Origin: Belliella kenyensis
Lineage (GTDB): Bacteria > Bacteroidota > Bacteroidia > Cytophagales > Cyclobacteriaceae
Length of the DNA stretch: 64,000 nucleotides
Direction: 5' to 3'
NCBI RefSeq assembly: GCF_022549675.1
Contig: NZ_JAKZGR010000007.1
Span: 124,001 to 188,000, forward strand
Positions 17,249 to 26,258 of this stretch are shown piece after piece. The notes beneath the pieces were generated by a model, which made no database searches, had not been told where the DNA came from, and saw only the letters and a program-made list of their open reading frames with translations. Made by a program: the position numbers and the translations under genes. Position 1 is the stretch's first letter. Each line of letters starts with the position of its first letter.

Positions 17249-19354
17249 TTAATTGAAACTCACTTTATAAGTCTTCACAACGCCTCTGTAATCACAGGAT
17301 ACGATAGCAACTCCATCTTTATCATTGGCTTGTTCTATGGAGATTTTCACACCTGGGTGATCGGCTTTTGCAGTTACTTTTGGACTTCCCTTAGCATCAG
17401 CAGCCAATTCTGCTTGAACCTCAAATAGATCATAGCTTACAATACCATTTTCATTGGTAGATCTCACAGGTGTTTCTGGTACTTCTACCTCTTCTCCATT
17501 TACAGAAATGCTGATTTTAGGTGCTACTGGTCTTTTCAATTCTTTACCCTTGGCACTAAAACCAAGACCTAGAAGTTCGAACAACTCATCATCATTTCCT
17601 GACTCTGCTACCAAGTAGATCGCATGCTTCTTATCCAATTGATCTACATACTTTGCTACATCAATTTTGAATTTAGTTGCTTCTTGTTTTGAGTTTGCAG
17701 GAACTTCGACCACTCCGATTTTTGTACCTTTCCAAGTATCATTGTCATAGGGCCCGTCTAGCCAGACATTTACTTTGAAAGCATTGTCAGTCTTTGGAGT
17801 CAAGAAAAGGTTGAAGGCTGTTTGATTTCCTTCTTTCGTACCATCGAATGCTTTCAATCCAAATTTATCTTCACCCAGACCACCAAATCCAAAGTATTTA
17901 TAGCCAATGATATGTCCATTTTTGACAGGTGAAATCGACATGTGGTTATCCCATATGTCCCAAGAATCTTGTTGTATACTGATATCAGAGAGGTAAGCAG
18001 CATAGCCTGCTGAGTAGTACTGATATGGATCCAAGCCGTACATGTGGAATCCTTCCGAAGTCACTTCTGCACCTTTGTACTCTCTTCCTTCTTTATCCTT
18101 GGCTGTCCATTGCTGATTAGAAGCGTAAGGATCATAAGCACGAATTCTCGCACCACCACCTTCTGCTACTGGTGTTTCGTCTACTTCAAGGGAAATCGGA
18201 GCCACTACAGGCTGACGTGCAAACCCGAAACCTCTCGGAGGCTTGTGATAAAAAACATACCATTGGCCATTGATATTCTCAATACTCCCATGGGTATTGT
18301 GACCTCCGTTGGTGAGTATGATAGCTGATCCATCCTCATTCAGTACTGGACCTCTGGAATCAACCAAAACGCCCCCACTTTTCCACGGCCCTAATGGTGA
18401 ATCTCCCACGGCATATCTCAATGTCGAGTTGGTGCTGCTCACACCATATTCAGGTCCAGAATAGCCACTGAATACGGAGATATATTTGTTGCCCACTTTT
18501 CTGATAGAAGAAGCTTCAAAGAAGTTGAAAGTACCCAAATCTTCCTCTTCATAGATTGCAGGATAGGAAGTGCCCTCTGGATCTCTCAATCTCCCATATC
18601 GGCTACTCGCTGGAAGGAAATAAGGAATGATCTCAGTGCCTGGTCTCAAAGAATACATGGTATTCTGATCAAGCTCAGCTGCCAAAGATCTTTGAAATCC
18701 CCAAAAAGCATAGGCTCTGAAGCCAATCTCATAATCTGGATCCTCTGGATCTGTGATATAGTCAATAAATACTGCTGGATCAAAACCAATGATACTTCCT
18801 TCCACAGTTCTTTTTCCATCTGCTGTCATATTGACTGGAGTAAATGGACCGTCTGGCCTCGAACCCTTGGCGACCATAGCTTCTCTCCCAGGTCCCCTGC
18901 TGTGTGGGTATAAGTAGTATTCTTTGGTACCATCCTTTTTCTTGATCTCGACCAAGTCTGGGGCATACATCACATCCCATTGTCCATCAATCTCATAGGT
19001 GAAAATTGCTCCTTCATCTCTCCAGCTTGACAAATCCTCCACTGGAGCTGACCACATCCTGATATCTGGCCCACAATAGCTCGTAAACCTAAGATCATGC
19101 GATCCAATAATGTAAGCACGGTATTTCCCTGGATTATCTGGATCTTCAAAAACCCTAGGTTCGCCATCGGGCAAATGCTCCCAAAGTGGTAAATAGGGAT
19201 TTCCAGCTGCTTTATGGACATATTTTCCATTTTCATCTACCAAGCTTTCTTGTACTTCTTCTTGGGCACAGGCTACCGAAATGGAAGCTACAAGCAAACC
19301 AAGTACTAACTTGGTATACAGATTTTCTTTAAAGAAAAAAGATAAGTTCTTCAT
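17249..19354 (-). CDS. Large GH43-type lipoprotein with C-terminal beta domains
   Basis: I start at ATG 19354 (MKNLSFFF), because it gives a clean lipobox ISVAC29; a longer frame to 19453 would add 33 residues and run into a repeat. The protein is then 701 aa. Residues about 50-400 are a GH43-like propeller opening NPYLPLWEHLPDGEPRVFEDP, with candidate catalytic residues Asp near 63 (PDGEPRVF), Asp near 192 (GFDPAVF) and Glu near 279 (FFEASS). The rest holds a CBM6-like sandwich (about 440-600) and an Ig-like domain (KISISVNGEEVEVPETPVRS). This shape is typical of Bacteroidota GH43 members acting on arabinose- or galactose-containing side chains. The exact linkage is not readable. Confidence 0.78.
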   Translation of the reverse strand: MKNLSFFFKENLYTKLVLGLLVASISVACAQEEVQESLVDENGKYVHKAAGNPYLPLWEHLPDGEPRVFEDPDNPGKYRAYIIGSHDLRFTSYCGPDIRMWSAPVEDLSSWRDEGAIFTYEIDGQWDVMYAPDLVEIKKKDGTKEYYLYPHSRGPGREAMVAKGSRPDGPFTPVNMTADGKRTVEGSIIGFDPAVFIDYITDPEDPDYEIGFRAYAFWGFQRSLAAELDQNTMYSLRPGTEIIPYFLPASSRYGRLRDPEGTSYPAIYEEEDLGTFNFFEASSIRKVGNKYISVFSGYSGPEYGVSSTNSTLRYAVGDSPLGPWKSGGVLVDSRGPVLNEDGSAIILTNGGHNTHGSIENINGQWYVFYHKPPRGFGFARQPVVAPISLEVDETPVAEGGGARIRAYDPYASNQQWTAKDKEGREYKGAEVTSEGFHMYGLDPYQYYSAGYAAYLSDISIQQDSWDIWDNHMSISPVKNGHIIGYKYFGFGGLGEDKFGLKAFDGTKEGNQTAFNLFLTPKTDNAFKVNVWLDGPYDNDTWKGTKIGVVEVPANSKQEATKFKIDVAKYVDQLDKKHAIYLVAESGNDDELFELLGLGFSAKGKELKRPVAPKISISVNGEEVEVPETPVRSTNENGIVSYDLFEVQAELAADAKGSPKVTAKADHPGVKISIEQANDKDGVAIVSCDYRGVVKTYKVSFN

Positions 19355-19392
19355 ATAATAGGTTTTTTCTTGAGATTTCAAATTTCGATTAT

Positions 19393-19541
19393 TAATTATC
19401 CGCTTCTTTGCCAGTATCTTATATTTCTTGGATAATTGTTCGCTTATGTTCAATATCCATAAGTATCCAATATCAATTTATATCGGAAGTTAGATAAATC
19501 GGAATTTTGTAATGTTATTGGCAAAGTTCCGTATATCCATA
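19393..19541 (+). repeat. MITE-like 150-bp repeat, copy A
   Basis: The right half (from CAATATCCATAAGTATCC to GTATATCCATA) is almost identical to copies B and C; the left half is diverged but keeps CCGCTTCTTTGCCAGTA. Imperfect terminal inverted repeats (TATACG...TTGCCA) bound the family. It lies between the GH43 at 17249 and the esterase at 19577, covering the upstream region of the former. Confidence 0.75.
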
Positions 19542-19576
19542 TAACTTTTTAACTAAAGGTGAATCCTAAGGGCATA

Positions 19577-20521
19577 TCAATCTGTTGATTTTGGCGAGAG
19601 AAATTCATTGACATCCAACCAATGAATAAATGCATCAAACCAACGGTTACTGGTTCTATTAGGATTTCCTAGCCCAAAACCATGTCCTCCATTTTGATAA
19701 AGGTGAAACTCAACAGGTATACCTGCTTTGTACCAAGACTCGATAATACCATTCTGACCATTGAAAAGAAAATCATCAGTAGCAATCACATTGAACATTG
19801 GGGGAGCATTTTTAGGTACTTCAACTGGACCCATCCCACCATAGATCGGACCTATAAAGGCAAGCTTCATGGTTTTAGAGTTCAGTGTACTGTGCATGGT
19901 AAGACCTGCACCAGCCGAGAAGCCTATCATACCAATTCTGTCCGTATCGACACCCCACTCCTCTGCTCTTTCCACGATCATGGCATAAGCCGCCTCTGCG
20001 TCCTCAAGTTGATCGGAAAGGTCTCTTTGCACAGGACGAGGTCTTGATTCTCCACCTTGTGCTGAGTTTGCTGCCGCATCAAAGGTTCTGTTCATAGAAT
20101 CCCTAAATCCATCCAAAGACTCTGGCGTTGGATGAAGTCGGTACTTAAGTACAAAAGCATTGATCCCTTGATCTGCCAAGGCTTTTGCTACTTTCCAACC
20201 TTCATTATCCAAAGAAAGCCATCTAAAACCACCTCCTGGAGCTACAATTACGGTCGCTCCATTTGCTTTTCCAGGTTCTGGAAGAAAAGGAGTAAGCGTA
20301 GCTACCGTAATGTTCCTAGCCATAGGATCGCCCCATTGACGAAACCACGTCTCTGTGGCAGGTTGGTCCTTTACTCCTCCAGTACCGAGTGGAATAGCAT
20401 TGGGTTCATCTGGTGTTTCAAGTGGATAAATTGTTCCATCCTGCGCAATTGTCGAGTTTGCATAGAAAAGGAAAATGAGTAAAAGGGAATACTTCCCCAG
20501 TGAGTTAAGTAGATTGCTCAT
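19577..20521 (-). CDS. Secreted alpha/beta-hydrolase, probable acetyl xylan esterase
   Basis: A 314-aa protein with signal peptide (to STIAQ). The alpha/beta-hydrolase core shows the oxyanion region VIVAPGGGFRWLS, LKYRLHPTP, nucleophile elbow GFSAGAG with Ser near residue 202, Asp in VIATDDFLF and the terminal NGGHGFGLG with catalytic His. The HPTP...GFSAGA...GGHGFG pattern is that of Bacteroidota acetyl-xylan-esterase-like hydrolases (BD-FAE/dienelactone hydrolase superfamily). An insert of about 25 residues (FDAAANSAQGGESRPR) precedes the RDLSDQLEDAEAA helix. Its place among xylanases supports removal of acetyl groups, but other small esters remain possible. Confidence 0.8.
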   Translation of the reverse strand: MSNLLNSLGKYSLLLIFLFYANSTIAQDGTIYPLETPDEPNAIPLGTGGVKDQPATETWFRQWGDPMARNITVATLTPFLPEPGKANGATVIVAPGGGFRWLSLDNEGWKVAKALADQGINAFVLKYRLHPTPESLDGFRDSMNRTFDAAANSAQGGESRPRPVQRDLSDQLEDAEAAYAMIVERAEEWGVDTDRIGMIGFSAGAGLTMHSTLNSKTMKLAFIGPIYGGMGPVEVPKNAPPMFNVIATDDFLFNGQNGIIESWYKAGIPVEFHLYQNGGHGFGLGNPNRTSNRWFDAFIHWLDVNEFLSPKSTD

Positions 20522-20612
20522 AATTTGGTTATTTGGCTGAGTGTATAATGTTTAAAATAAATATTTTGACTGATTCCAGTAATTTAAGAAGAGCGTTCTT
20601 TTGATTCATTTC

Positions 20613-20747
20613 GATCCACCAGAGGCGGACAAGTTATAAATTGATATTAATTGATATAGGATATTGATAGATATTGGATCCGCCGCAGCGGACAAGTAAT
20701 TGATAGATATTGGATCTGTCGCGGCGGACAAGTTATTGATAGATATT
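20613..20747. repeat. Tandem 36-bp repeats with GC-rich hairpins
   Basis: Two near-identical 36-bp units (20676-20711 and 20712-20747), each starting GGATC, with CGGACAAGT in the middle and TTGATAGATATT at the end, follow a diverged longer unit from 20613. The boundary ATCCGCCGCAGCGGAC is a hairpin of the kind scattered through Cytophagales genomes. The AT part resembles the interior of the 150-bp MITE-like repeats. It forms most of the gap 20522-20852, which contains no gene. Confidence 0.7.
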
Positions 20748-20754
20748 CGGTCAA

Positions 20755-20836
20755 TTCATAGTGAGAAAAAGCCTTCCAGATTTCACCAACTTTCTTTTTA
20801 CAATCGGCTGATTATCGATAAAACCTGAAAGGTTTT
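20755..20836 (-). repeat. 82-bp element with palindromic end, copy 1
   Basis: It starts TTCATAGTGA, keeps AAAAA-CCT-CCAG-TTTCAC, and ends ATCGATAAAACCTGAAAGGTT; a copy with equal length and spacing lies at 29597-29678. The last 17 bases form AAAACCT-GAA-AGGTTTT. It sits 16 bases behind the stop of the GH43 gene at 20853 and may act as its terminator. Confidence 0.6.
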
Positions 20837-20852
20837 TAGTTCTCTGGTTTTT

Positions 20853-22595
20853 CTATTTCACAATCGCATCGTTGCTTGTAGTAGCATATAGTCCGATCAT
20901 ATTCCCAGTAAATCCACCTGCTACATTTGTAGACAATATGTCACCTGATACTTTTCCGCCTAGGTTTTGAATTTCGCCACCTGCTACGGCATAGCCGAAT
21001 TCATACTCATCTCCATTTGCTTTCACTTGTAATGTAAGGGGTTTGGAAAGGTCAACTTTAGTACTAGCAAGGATTTGTGAGTTGATTTGTCTATTTCTAC
21101 CCATACCTTTTCCTTCAGTGCGCTGTAAGACTAACACATGGTCATTACCCACTTTGGTCACACCAAACACATAATTGAAAGCTTCACTCTGTACACAAGT
21201 GATTCCAGCTAGGTCTTTGTCACTCTGCGGCTGGTAGGTCAACTTGGTCGTGAAGGAAAAATTCTGATGCTGCTGTCTGTAGAATAAAGTTGAAGTCGGC
21301 TTCACTTCTTTGATATTAGTAGCAAAAGGATTGATCTGCAGACCTCCTTTGACAAAAGAGATAAAATCTTCTCTCGGACCTCTTAGACCGATCCATCGAT
21401 AGTCCAAATCCTTGGAATCAAACTTTTCTGTGTACACGAAATTGCCATTAGGAAAAAACCCATCTTTACCGTATTTAACTTCTGTGACTCCTTCAGGCAT
21501 TTTTAATTTTGGCCCCATTGGAATCAAGCCATTTTCAAAAACTGGCCACTCACCAGACCAATCTACAGGAAGAATAAATGTTTCTCTACCTGTATTGACC
21601 CTATTTTTCTCATTTGGCCTCACACCTAGGAAAACTCCATAATATTTATCATCAGGACCCAATACCAAATCAGCATGTCCTGCCCAATCTACTTTGTAGC
21701 TTCTCTCATCTCCAAAATACCTTTGTGTAAGAATAGGGTTGGAAGGAGCTGGGATAAATGGACCAGTAGGACTATCACTCTTAAAAATCACCTCACTGTG
21801 ATTGTCTCCAGTACCTCCTTCAGCGCACATCAAGTAATATGCACCATTCTTCTTGTACAAATGCGGTGCTTCTATCCAAATTGGGTTTTTGGAGGGATCT
21901 ACTCCACCATCCACGATGATTTTGTCAGTCCCAGCTACAACTTGATCTTTTTCAAGATCATATTCCCATATTTTGATCACTCGGTGACCGTTATATCGCT
22001 CTTCGCCTTCGTTTGGCGCATCATTGTGTACGACATAAGCTTTGCCATCTTCGTCAAAAAACAATCCTGGATCTATTCCATCAAATTTCAACTTGATAGG
22101 ATCACTCCATCCCTGAAACGGATCTTTCGTTTTCACCACGATATTGCCAAATCCGCCAGCAAACTGTGTGGTGATCATGTAGAAAGTATCATTGTATGGA
22201 TTGTACTTGATATCAGGCGCATAGATCCCCATGCTGATACCAGCATCTTGCACTTTCAGTTGGGAATTTCTGTCCAAAACGTGTCCAATTTGAGTCCAAT
22301 TTACCAAGTCCTTAGAATGGAAAATGGGAACTCCTGGAAACATGACAAAGGATGAAACAACCATAAAATAATCATCGCCCTTCCTTGTAATAGCTGGATC
22401 GGGATAACACCCCTGAAGCAATGGATTGTAGAATTCTCCTTCTTTTAGAGGATTGTTTTCATATATTTTATCTTTCCCCTCATAGACAACTTCACCAAAT
22501 ATTGGAGCGTTGTTTTTCTTTTTCTGTGCATATCCATCCAAAAGGGAAATTATAGTCAAAAAGAGCGTTAAAATAAGTGTTTGGTTCCTTTTCAT
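20853..22595 (-). CDS. GH43 beta-xylosidase-like enzyme with C-terminal beta-sandwich
   Basis: A 580-aa secreted protein (signal peptide to DGYAQ24). The GH43 propeller carries D66 (GCYPDPAI), D175 (GIDPGLFF) and E242 (WIEAPHLYKKNGAYYL). The DWAGHADLVLGPDDKYYGVFLGVRP and NTGRETFILPVDW segments and the C-terminal sandwich (about 395-580, QQHQNFSFTTKLTYQP...) are those of two-domain GH43 beta-xylosidases, where the second domain completes the active site. Expected role: release of xylose, or arabinose, from xylo-oligosaccharides in the periplasm. Length fits the family. Confidence 0.88.
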   Translation of the reverse strand: MKRNQTLILTLFLTIISLLDGYAQKKKNNAPIFGEVVYEGKDKIYENNPLKEGEFYNPLLQGCYPDPAITRKGDDYFMVVSSFVMFPGVPIFHSKDLVNWTQIGHVLDRNSQLKVQDAGISMGIYAPDIKYNPYNDTFYMITTQFAGGFGNIVVKTKDPFQGWSDPIKLKFDGIDPGLFFDEDGKAYVVHNDAPNEGEERYNGHRVIKIWEYDLEKDQVVAGTDKIIVDGGVDPSKNPIWIEAPHLYKKNGAYYLMCAEGGTGDNHSEVIFKSDSPTGPFIPAPSNPILTQRYFGDERSYKVDWAGHADLVLGPDDKYYGVFLGVRPNEKNRVNTGRETFILPVDWSGEWPVFENGLIPMGPKLKMPEGVTEVKYGKDGFFPNGNFVYTEKFDSKDLDYRWIGLRGPREDFISFVKGGLQINPFATNIKEVKPTSTLFYRQQHQNFSFTTKLTYQPQSDKDLAGITCVQSEAFNYVFGVTKVGNDHVLVLQRTEGKGMGRNRQINSQILASTKVDLSKPLTLQVKANGDEYEFGYAVAGGEIQNLGGKVSGDILSTNVAGGFTGNMIGLYATTSNDAIVK

Positions 22596-22691
22596 TATTC
22601 TGATTTTAAATTGATCTTTTGGCCAAAGAAGGCCGAGTTATAATTTTGGTTTTCTATTCTTCTATTTTTTAATTAAGTCTAATGATTGTAT

Positions 22692-23531
22692 CTAATAGCC
22701 TAAAATAGCTAGCATTTGCTTTCCATATCTTCTGCCAAGTTCTCTGTATCCCTCAGCAGAGAAGTGTAGTCCATCATTTACCGCTTCACAGTTTTCCGAA
22801 GAGATTACATAGGCATTTGGAATCACTTGAGGCAATGTTCCAATGATTGCGTTCATACTTGCACATTTACCACCTTGCTCTGCACTTACCATTTCACCTG
22901 CAAGTATTGGTAATGAATTTTGGTCCAATTCCAAGTCTTCTAAAATGGTATCATAGACTCCCTTTACTTTAAGAGGCCATTCTTGGTCTCCTGTATTCGA
23001 TTCTCCCTGATGAAGCAAAATCCCTTTGATCACACCGTCTTTTTGGGCTAGTTTTGCCATCTCTATCAATCTGCCATAAGGGTCTCCATCATATTCCTTG
23101 ACCATATTTTGTAACCAATCAGGGGCAGTATCTACATAAGATTGATAGTTGGCCTTTTGGAACAACTCTATCTTTGTACCTCCTACTGAGACATTGATCA
23201 CACCAACTTTGATATGTGCAGGTAAATTTTCGACTAATTCACGTCCAAAGTAATCTGATGGACCAAGTCCTGTGTGGCACCTGGTAAGAGGTGCAGCAGC
23301 TGGATACCAATTGCCTTTTTTCCGCTCTAGGTTTTCGCAGTCTACTGCTTGCAAAACTTGAAACCTCTCATCTACTTCTGTATCAATTTCATCAAATTTG
23401 GCATGTCCTTCCATATTGGATTGGCCAAAACTTAGGAAAATATAGAAGTTTTCATCTTGAGCAATTGCACAGTTAGATAAGGTGATCATCCCAATAAGGA
23501 CGGTTAATACAGGAAATAACTTTGAGGCCAT
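22692..23531 (-). CDS. SGNH acetyl xylan esterase, CE6-like
   Basis: A 279-aa secreted protein (signal peptide to NCAIAQ). It has the SASA/CE6 block pattern: nucleophile Ser in FLSFGQSNMEGHA (near residue 36), TRCHTGLGPSDYFGRELV, GVINVSVGGTKIELF, GILLHQGESN, and the C-terminal NDGLHFSAEGYRELGRRYG with the catalytic His. CE6 members deacetylate xylan. It ends 96 bases before the GH43 gene at 20853 and starts 32 bases behind the GH95 gene, suggesting one transcript. A more general sialate O-acetylesterase is unlikely given the context and short length. Confidence 0.87.
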   Translation of the reverse strand: MASKLFPVLTVLIGMITLSNCAIAQDENFYIFLSFGQSNMEGHAKFDEIDTEVDERFQVLQAVDCENLERKKGNWYPAAAPLTRCHTGLGPSDYFGRELVENLPAHIKVGVINVSVGGTKIELFQKANYQSYVDTAPDWLQNMVKEYDGDPYGRLIEMAKLAQKDGVIKGILLHQGESNTGDQEWPLKVKGVYDTILEDLELDQNSLPILAGEMVSAEQGGKCASMNAIIGTLPQVIPNAYVISSENCEAVNDGLHFSAEGYRELGRRYGKQMLAILGY

Positions 23532-23563
23532 AAGTGACTGTTCTATTAATTTGGTTTATTGAA

Positions 23564-26083
23564 TTAGTTTTTAGGTTTGCTTAGTTTAAAGGTATAGTTC
23601 TTTCCCTTTTCGGATTCAAATTCATACTCATATACTTGACCTGTTGGTATCAAATCCAACTCATTTTCTGAATTATTTATAGCTTGTTCAATTTTTGGCA
23701 CACGATAAAATGGATTAGAATTGACAGCATAGACCTCCTTAAGGCCTTTCGCTTCTAGGGGATGATAGGATCTGATCCGGCATAGTCCACCCAATTGAGC
23801 TTTGATTTTGATTTCTACAGGCATTTCATTCTCCCACATGAGGTCTACCTCAAATCCACCTCTAGCCTTCAAGCCTCTGAACGATCCATCCTTCCAAACA
23901 TCAGGTAAGGCAGGCAACAGGTGGATAGCACCATCGTGACTTTGAAGCAGCATCTCCGCTATACCAGCTGCACAACCGAAATTTCCATCGATCTGAAAGG
24001 GTGGATGTGAGTCAAAAAGGTTGGGATAGCTACCTCCTCTTTGTCTCTGATTCGGAACTATTGCTGGGCTTAACTGGTCCTGAATGAGTTTATAGGCATG
24101 ATTTCCATCAAGGAATCTTGCCCAAAGATTAACTTTCCAACCCATAGACCAGCCAGTAGATTCATCTCCTCTGGCAAGTAAAGAGGTACGTGCAGCTGTA
24201 AATAGTTCTGGTGTACGATATGCTGAAATTTGATTGGATGGGAAAAGTCCATAAAGATGAGACACATGTCTGTGATCATCCAGTGGGTTATCCCAGTCTT
24301 CTTGCCATTCTTGAAGTTGCCCCCATTTACCGATTCTCATCGGTGGCAGTCTTGCTAGCATGGCTTCTATTTCTTCGACCAAAGCTTGATCTTTACCTAA
24401 AAGTCTGGCTGCATAGGCTGTTTTGCGAAAAAGATCAAAAAGCAACTGATTGTCCATCGTAGTTCCTGAAGCCACTGCGGCATTGTGAAACTGATACGGC
24501 GTGTTTTCAGGAGATACAGAAGGAGATACGACCATAAAACCAGTGCTTGGATCCTCCACAAGAAAATCCAAAAAGAACAAACTAGCTCCCATATAGACAG
24601 GATATGTGTCTTCTAAAAAGTCAACATCACCTGTAAACTCATATTTATCAAAAATATGCTGACACAACCATGCTCCCCCAAGTGGCCACATACCAGCTGC
24701 TGCAAAATCAATTGGTCCAGTAACTCGCCATAGATCCGTATTGTGGTGAAGCACCCAGCCTCTTGCACCATACATATCTTGAGCTGTTTTTTGTCCCGTG
24801 ACAGAAAGGTCTTTGGCCATTTGAATAAATGGCTCATGAAGCTCACTCAAATTGGTGAGTTCAGCAGGCCAATAGTTCATCTCCGCATTGATATTCATGG
24901 TGTATTTACTGTCCCAAGCTGGTGTAAGCTGGTGATTCCATATCCCTTGCAAATTGGCAGGCTGACTACCTGGCCTGGAAGAGGATATCAGTAAATACCT
25001 TCCGAATTGGAAATACAATGCAACCAACTTTGGATCATTCCCTTTTGCAAATTGCTCAATTCTAACATCTGTAGGTAAATCAGCTGCTTCTGTCCTACCT
25101 AGATCAAGATTTACTCGATCATAGAGACTTCTGTAATCTGCAATATGATCTTTGAGAATAGCTTCAAAGCTTTTCGAAGAGCCTTGATCCAAATAAGCCA
25201 TAGAACGCTCTTTTTCATCAGCTTCCAAACTCTGATAATTTACAAAATTGGTTGCAATGGAAATGTAAATGGTTACTTCGTCCGCATCGGTGACTTTTAC
25301 TTGTCCGTTTTCTGCTGAAAGGCTTCCACCTTTATTCACAAATTTCACTTGAGCATGAAACTTCACCGCTCCTTTGATACCTTCATGATCACTTGATGTT
25401 CCTGTCATCACCAGCTGATCATTGCCCTCTACCCGAAGATTAAAATCACCAGGTCGATCCATAGTAGCTGTGAAATTGATTGCTTTAGCCTGATCTGCAG
25501 AAATTTTGGCAACAATCAATTGATCGGGAAAAGAAGATACTACCTCGGTAGAATAATTCACGCCTGACTTTTTAAACCTATTGCTTACTATAGCTTGCTC
25601 AAGGTCAAGCTCTCGGTAATATTCCTCAACATCACTTGCATCATCATATTTGATCTTGAGGTCTCCAATAGTCTGATAAGGCATGCCATGAGGCCCTTTG
25701 AAAAAATTAGCATCGATCTCCTTTTGGGCATCTACATATTTTCCCTGAAAGATCAGCTCTCTAACTTGCTCTAGCGCTGCCAAAGCACGTGGATTGTCAT
25801 TGCGGTGAGGCTGACCGCCGTAGAAAGTATCTTCATTTAGCTGAATAACCTCTTCATTTGGCCCTCCAAACACCATGGCACCAAGTCGACCATTGCCAAC
25901 TGGTAAAGCTTCTACCCATTGTGTGGCCGGCTTGTCATACCAAAGCTTCATATCAGGTTCAAATTTTCCTGATTGTGCTTGGCATGAGGCTAATGTCAAG
26001 GACATAAGAAGTAATCCTACCAACACCGAAAGGCTTGATCTTAAATAAGTATTTGCGCTATATTTAGTTTGCTTAACCCTCAT
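23564..26083 (-). CDS. GH95 alpha-L-fucosidase/alpha-L-galactosidase
   Basis: I start at ATG 26083; a TTG six bases earlier is possible. The 839-aa protein has a lipoprotein-like signal (LTLASC), the N-terminal beta domain ([28 protein letters not shown]), the alpha/alpha barrel and a C-terminal beta domain, the full GH95 length. Active-site pieces are present: [12 protein letters not shown] near 396, SPSVSPEN near 522 and IDGNFG near 697. GH95 enzymes release alpha-1,2-L-fucose or, in some xylan loci of gut Bacteroides, alpha-L-galactose. Given the xylan neighbours, alpha-L-galactosidase is the better guess. A MITE-like repeat lies in its upstream region. Confidence 0.92.
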   Translation of the reverse strand: MRVKQTKYSANTYLRSSLSVLVGLLLMSLTLASCQAQSGKFEPDMKLWYDKPATQWVEALPVGNGRLGAMVFGGPNEEVIQLNEDTFYGGQPHRNDNPRALAALEQVRELIFQGKYVDAQKEIDANFFKGPHGMPYQTIGDLKIKYDDASDVEEYYRELDLEQAIVSNRFKKSGVNYSTEVVSSFPDQLIVAKISADQAKAINFTATMDRPGDFNLRVEGNDQLVMTGTSSDHEGIKGAVKFHAQVKFVNKGGSLSAENGQVKVTDADEVTIYISIATNFVNYQSLEADEKERSMAYLDQGSSKSFEAILKDHIADYRSLYDRVNLDLGRTEAADLPTDVRIEQFAKGNDPKLVALYFQFGRYLLISSSRPGSQPANLQGIWNHQLTPAWDSKYTMNINAEMNYWPAELTNLSELHEPFIQMAKDLSVTGQKTAQDMYGARGWVLHHNTDLWRVTGPIDFAAAGMWPLGGAWLCQHIFDKYEFTGDVDFLEDTYPVYMGASLFFLDFLVEDPSTGFMVVSPSVSPENTPYQFHNAAVASGTTMDNQLLFDLFRKTAYAARLLGKDQALVEEIEAMLARLPPMRIGKWGQLQEWQEDWDNPLDDHRHVSHLYGLFPSNQISAYRTPELFTAARTSLLARGDESTGWSMGWKVNLWARFLDGNHAYKLIQDQLSPAIVPNQRQRGGSYPNLFDSHPPFQIDGNFGCAAGIAEMLLQSHDGAIHLLPALPDVWKDGSFRGLKARGGFEVDLMWENEMPVEIKIKAQLGGLCRIRSYHPLEAKGLKEVYAVNSNPFYRVPKIEQAINNSENELDLIPTGQVYEYEFESEKGKNYTFKLSKPKN

Positions 26084-26100
26084 TTTCAATTTTTTCTATC

Positions 26101-26250
26101 TGATTATACGCTTTTTTGCCAGTAACTTCAATTCATTGGCTCAACAGGTTGTTAATGGTCAATATCTATAAGTATCCAATATCAATTTATATCAGAAGTT
26201 AGATAAATCGGAATTTTGTAATGTTATTGGCAAAGTTTCGTATATCCATA
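26101..26250 (+). repeat. MITE-like 150-bp repeat, copy B, with flanking direct repeat
   Basis: Starts TGATTATACGCTTTTTTGCC and ends GTTTCGTATATCCATA, an imperfect inverted repeat over about 25 bases. It is nearly identical to copy C at 53234. The 10-mer TTTTTCTATC stands on both sides (26091-26100 and 26251-26260), a candidate target-site duplication that includes the last bases of the GH43 gene at 26259. Confidence 0.85.
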
Positions 26251-26258
26251 TTTTTCTA

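Noticed and set aside
19355-19453. Upstream start (33 extra residues) for the large GH43
   Set aside because: The added sequence overlaps the dispersed repeat and spoils the lipoprotein signal; ATG 19354 gives a normal one.
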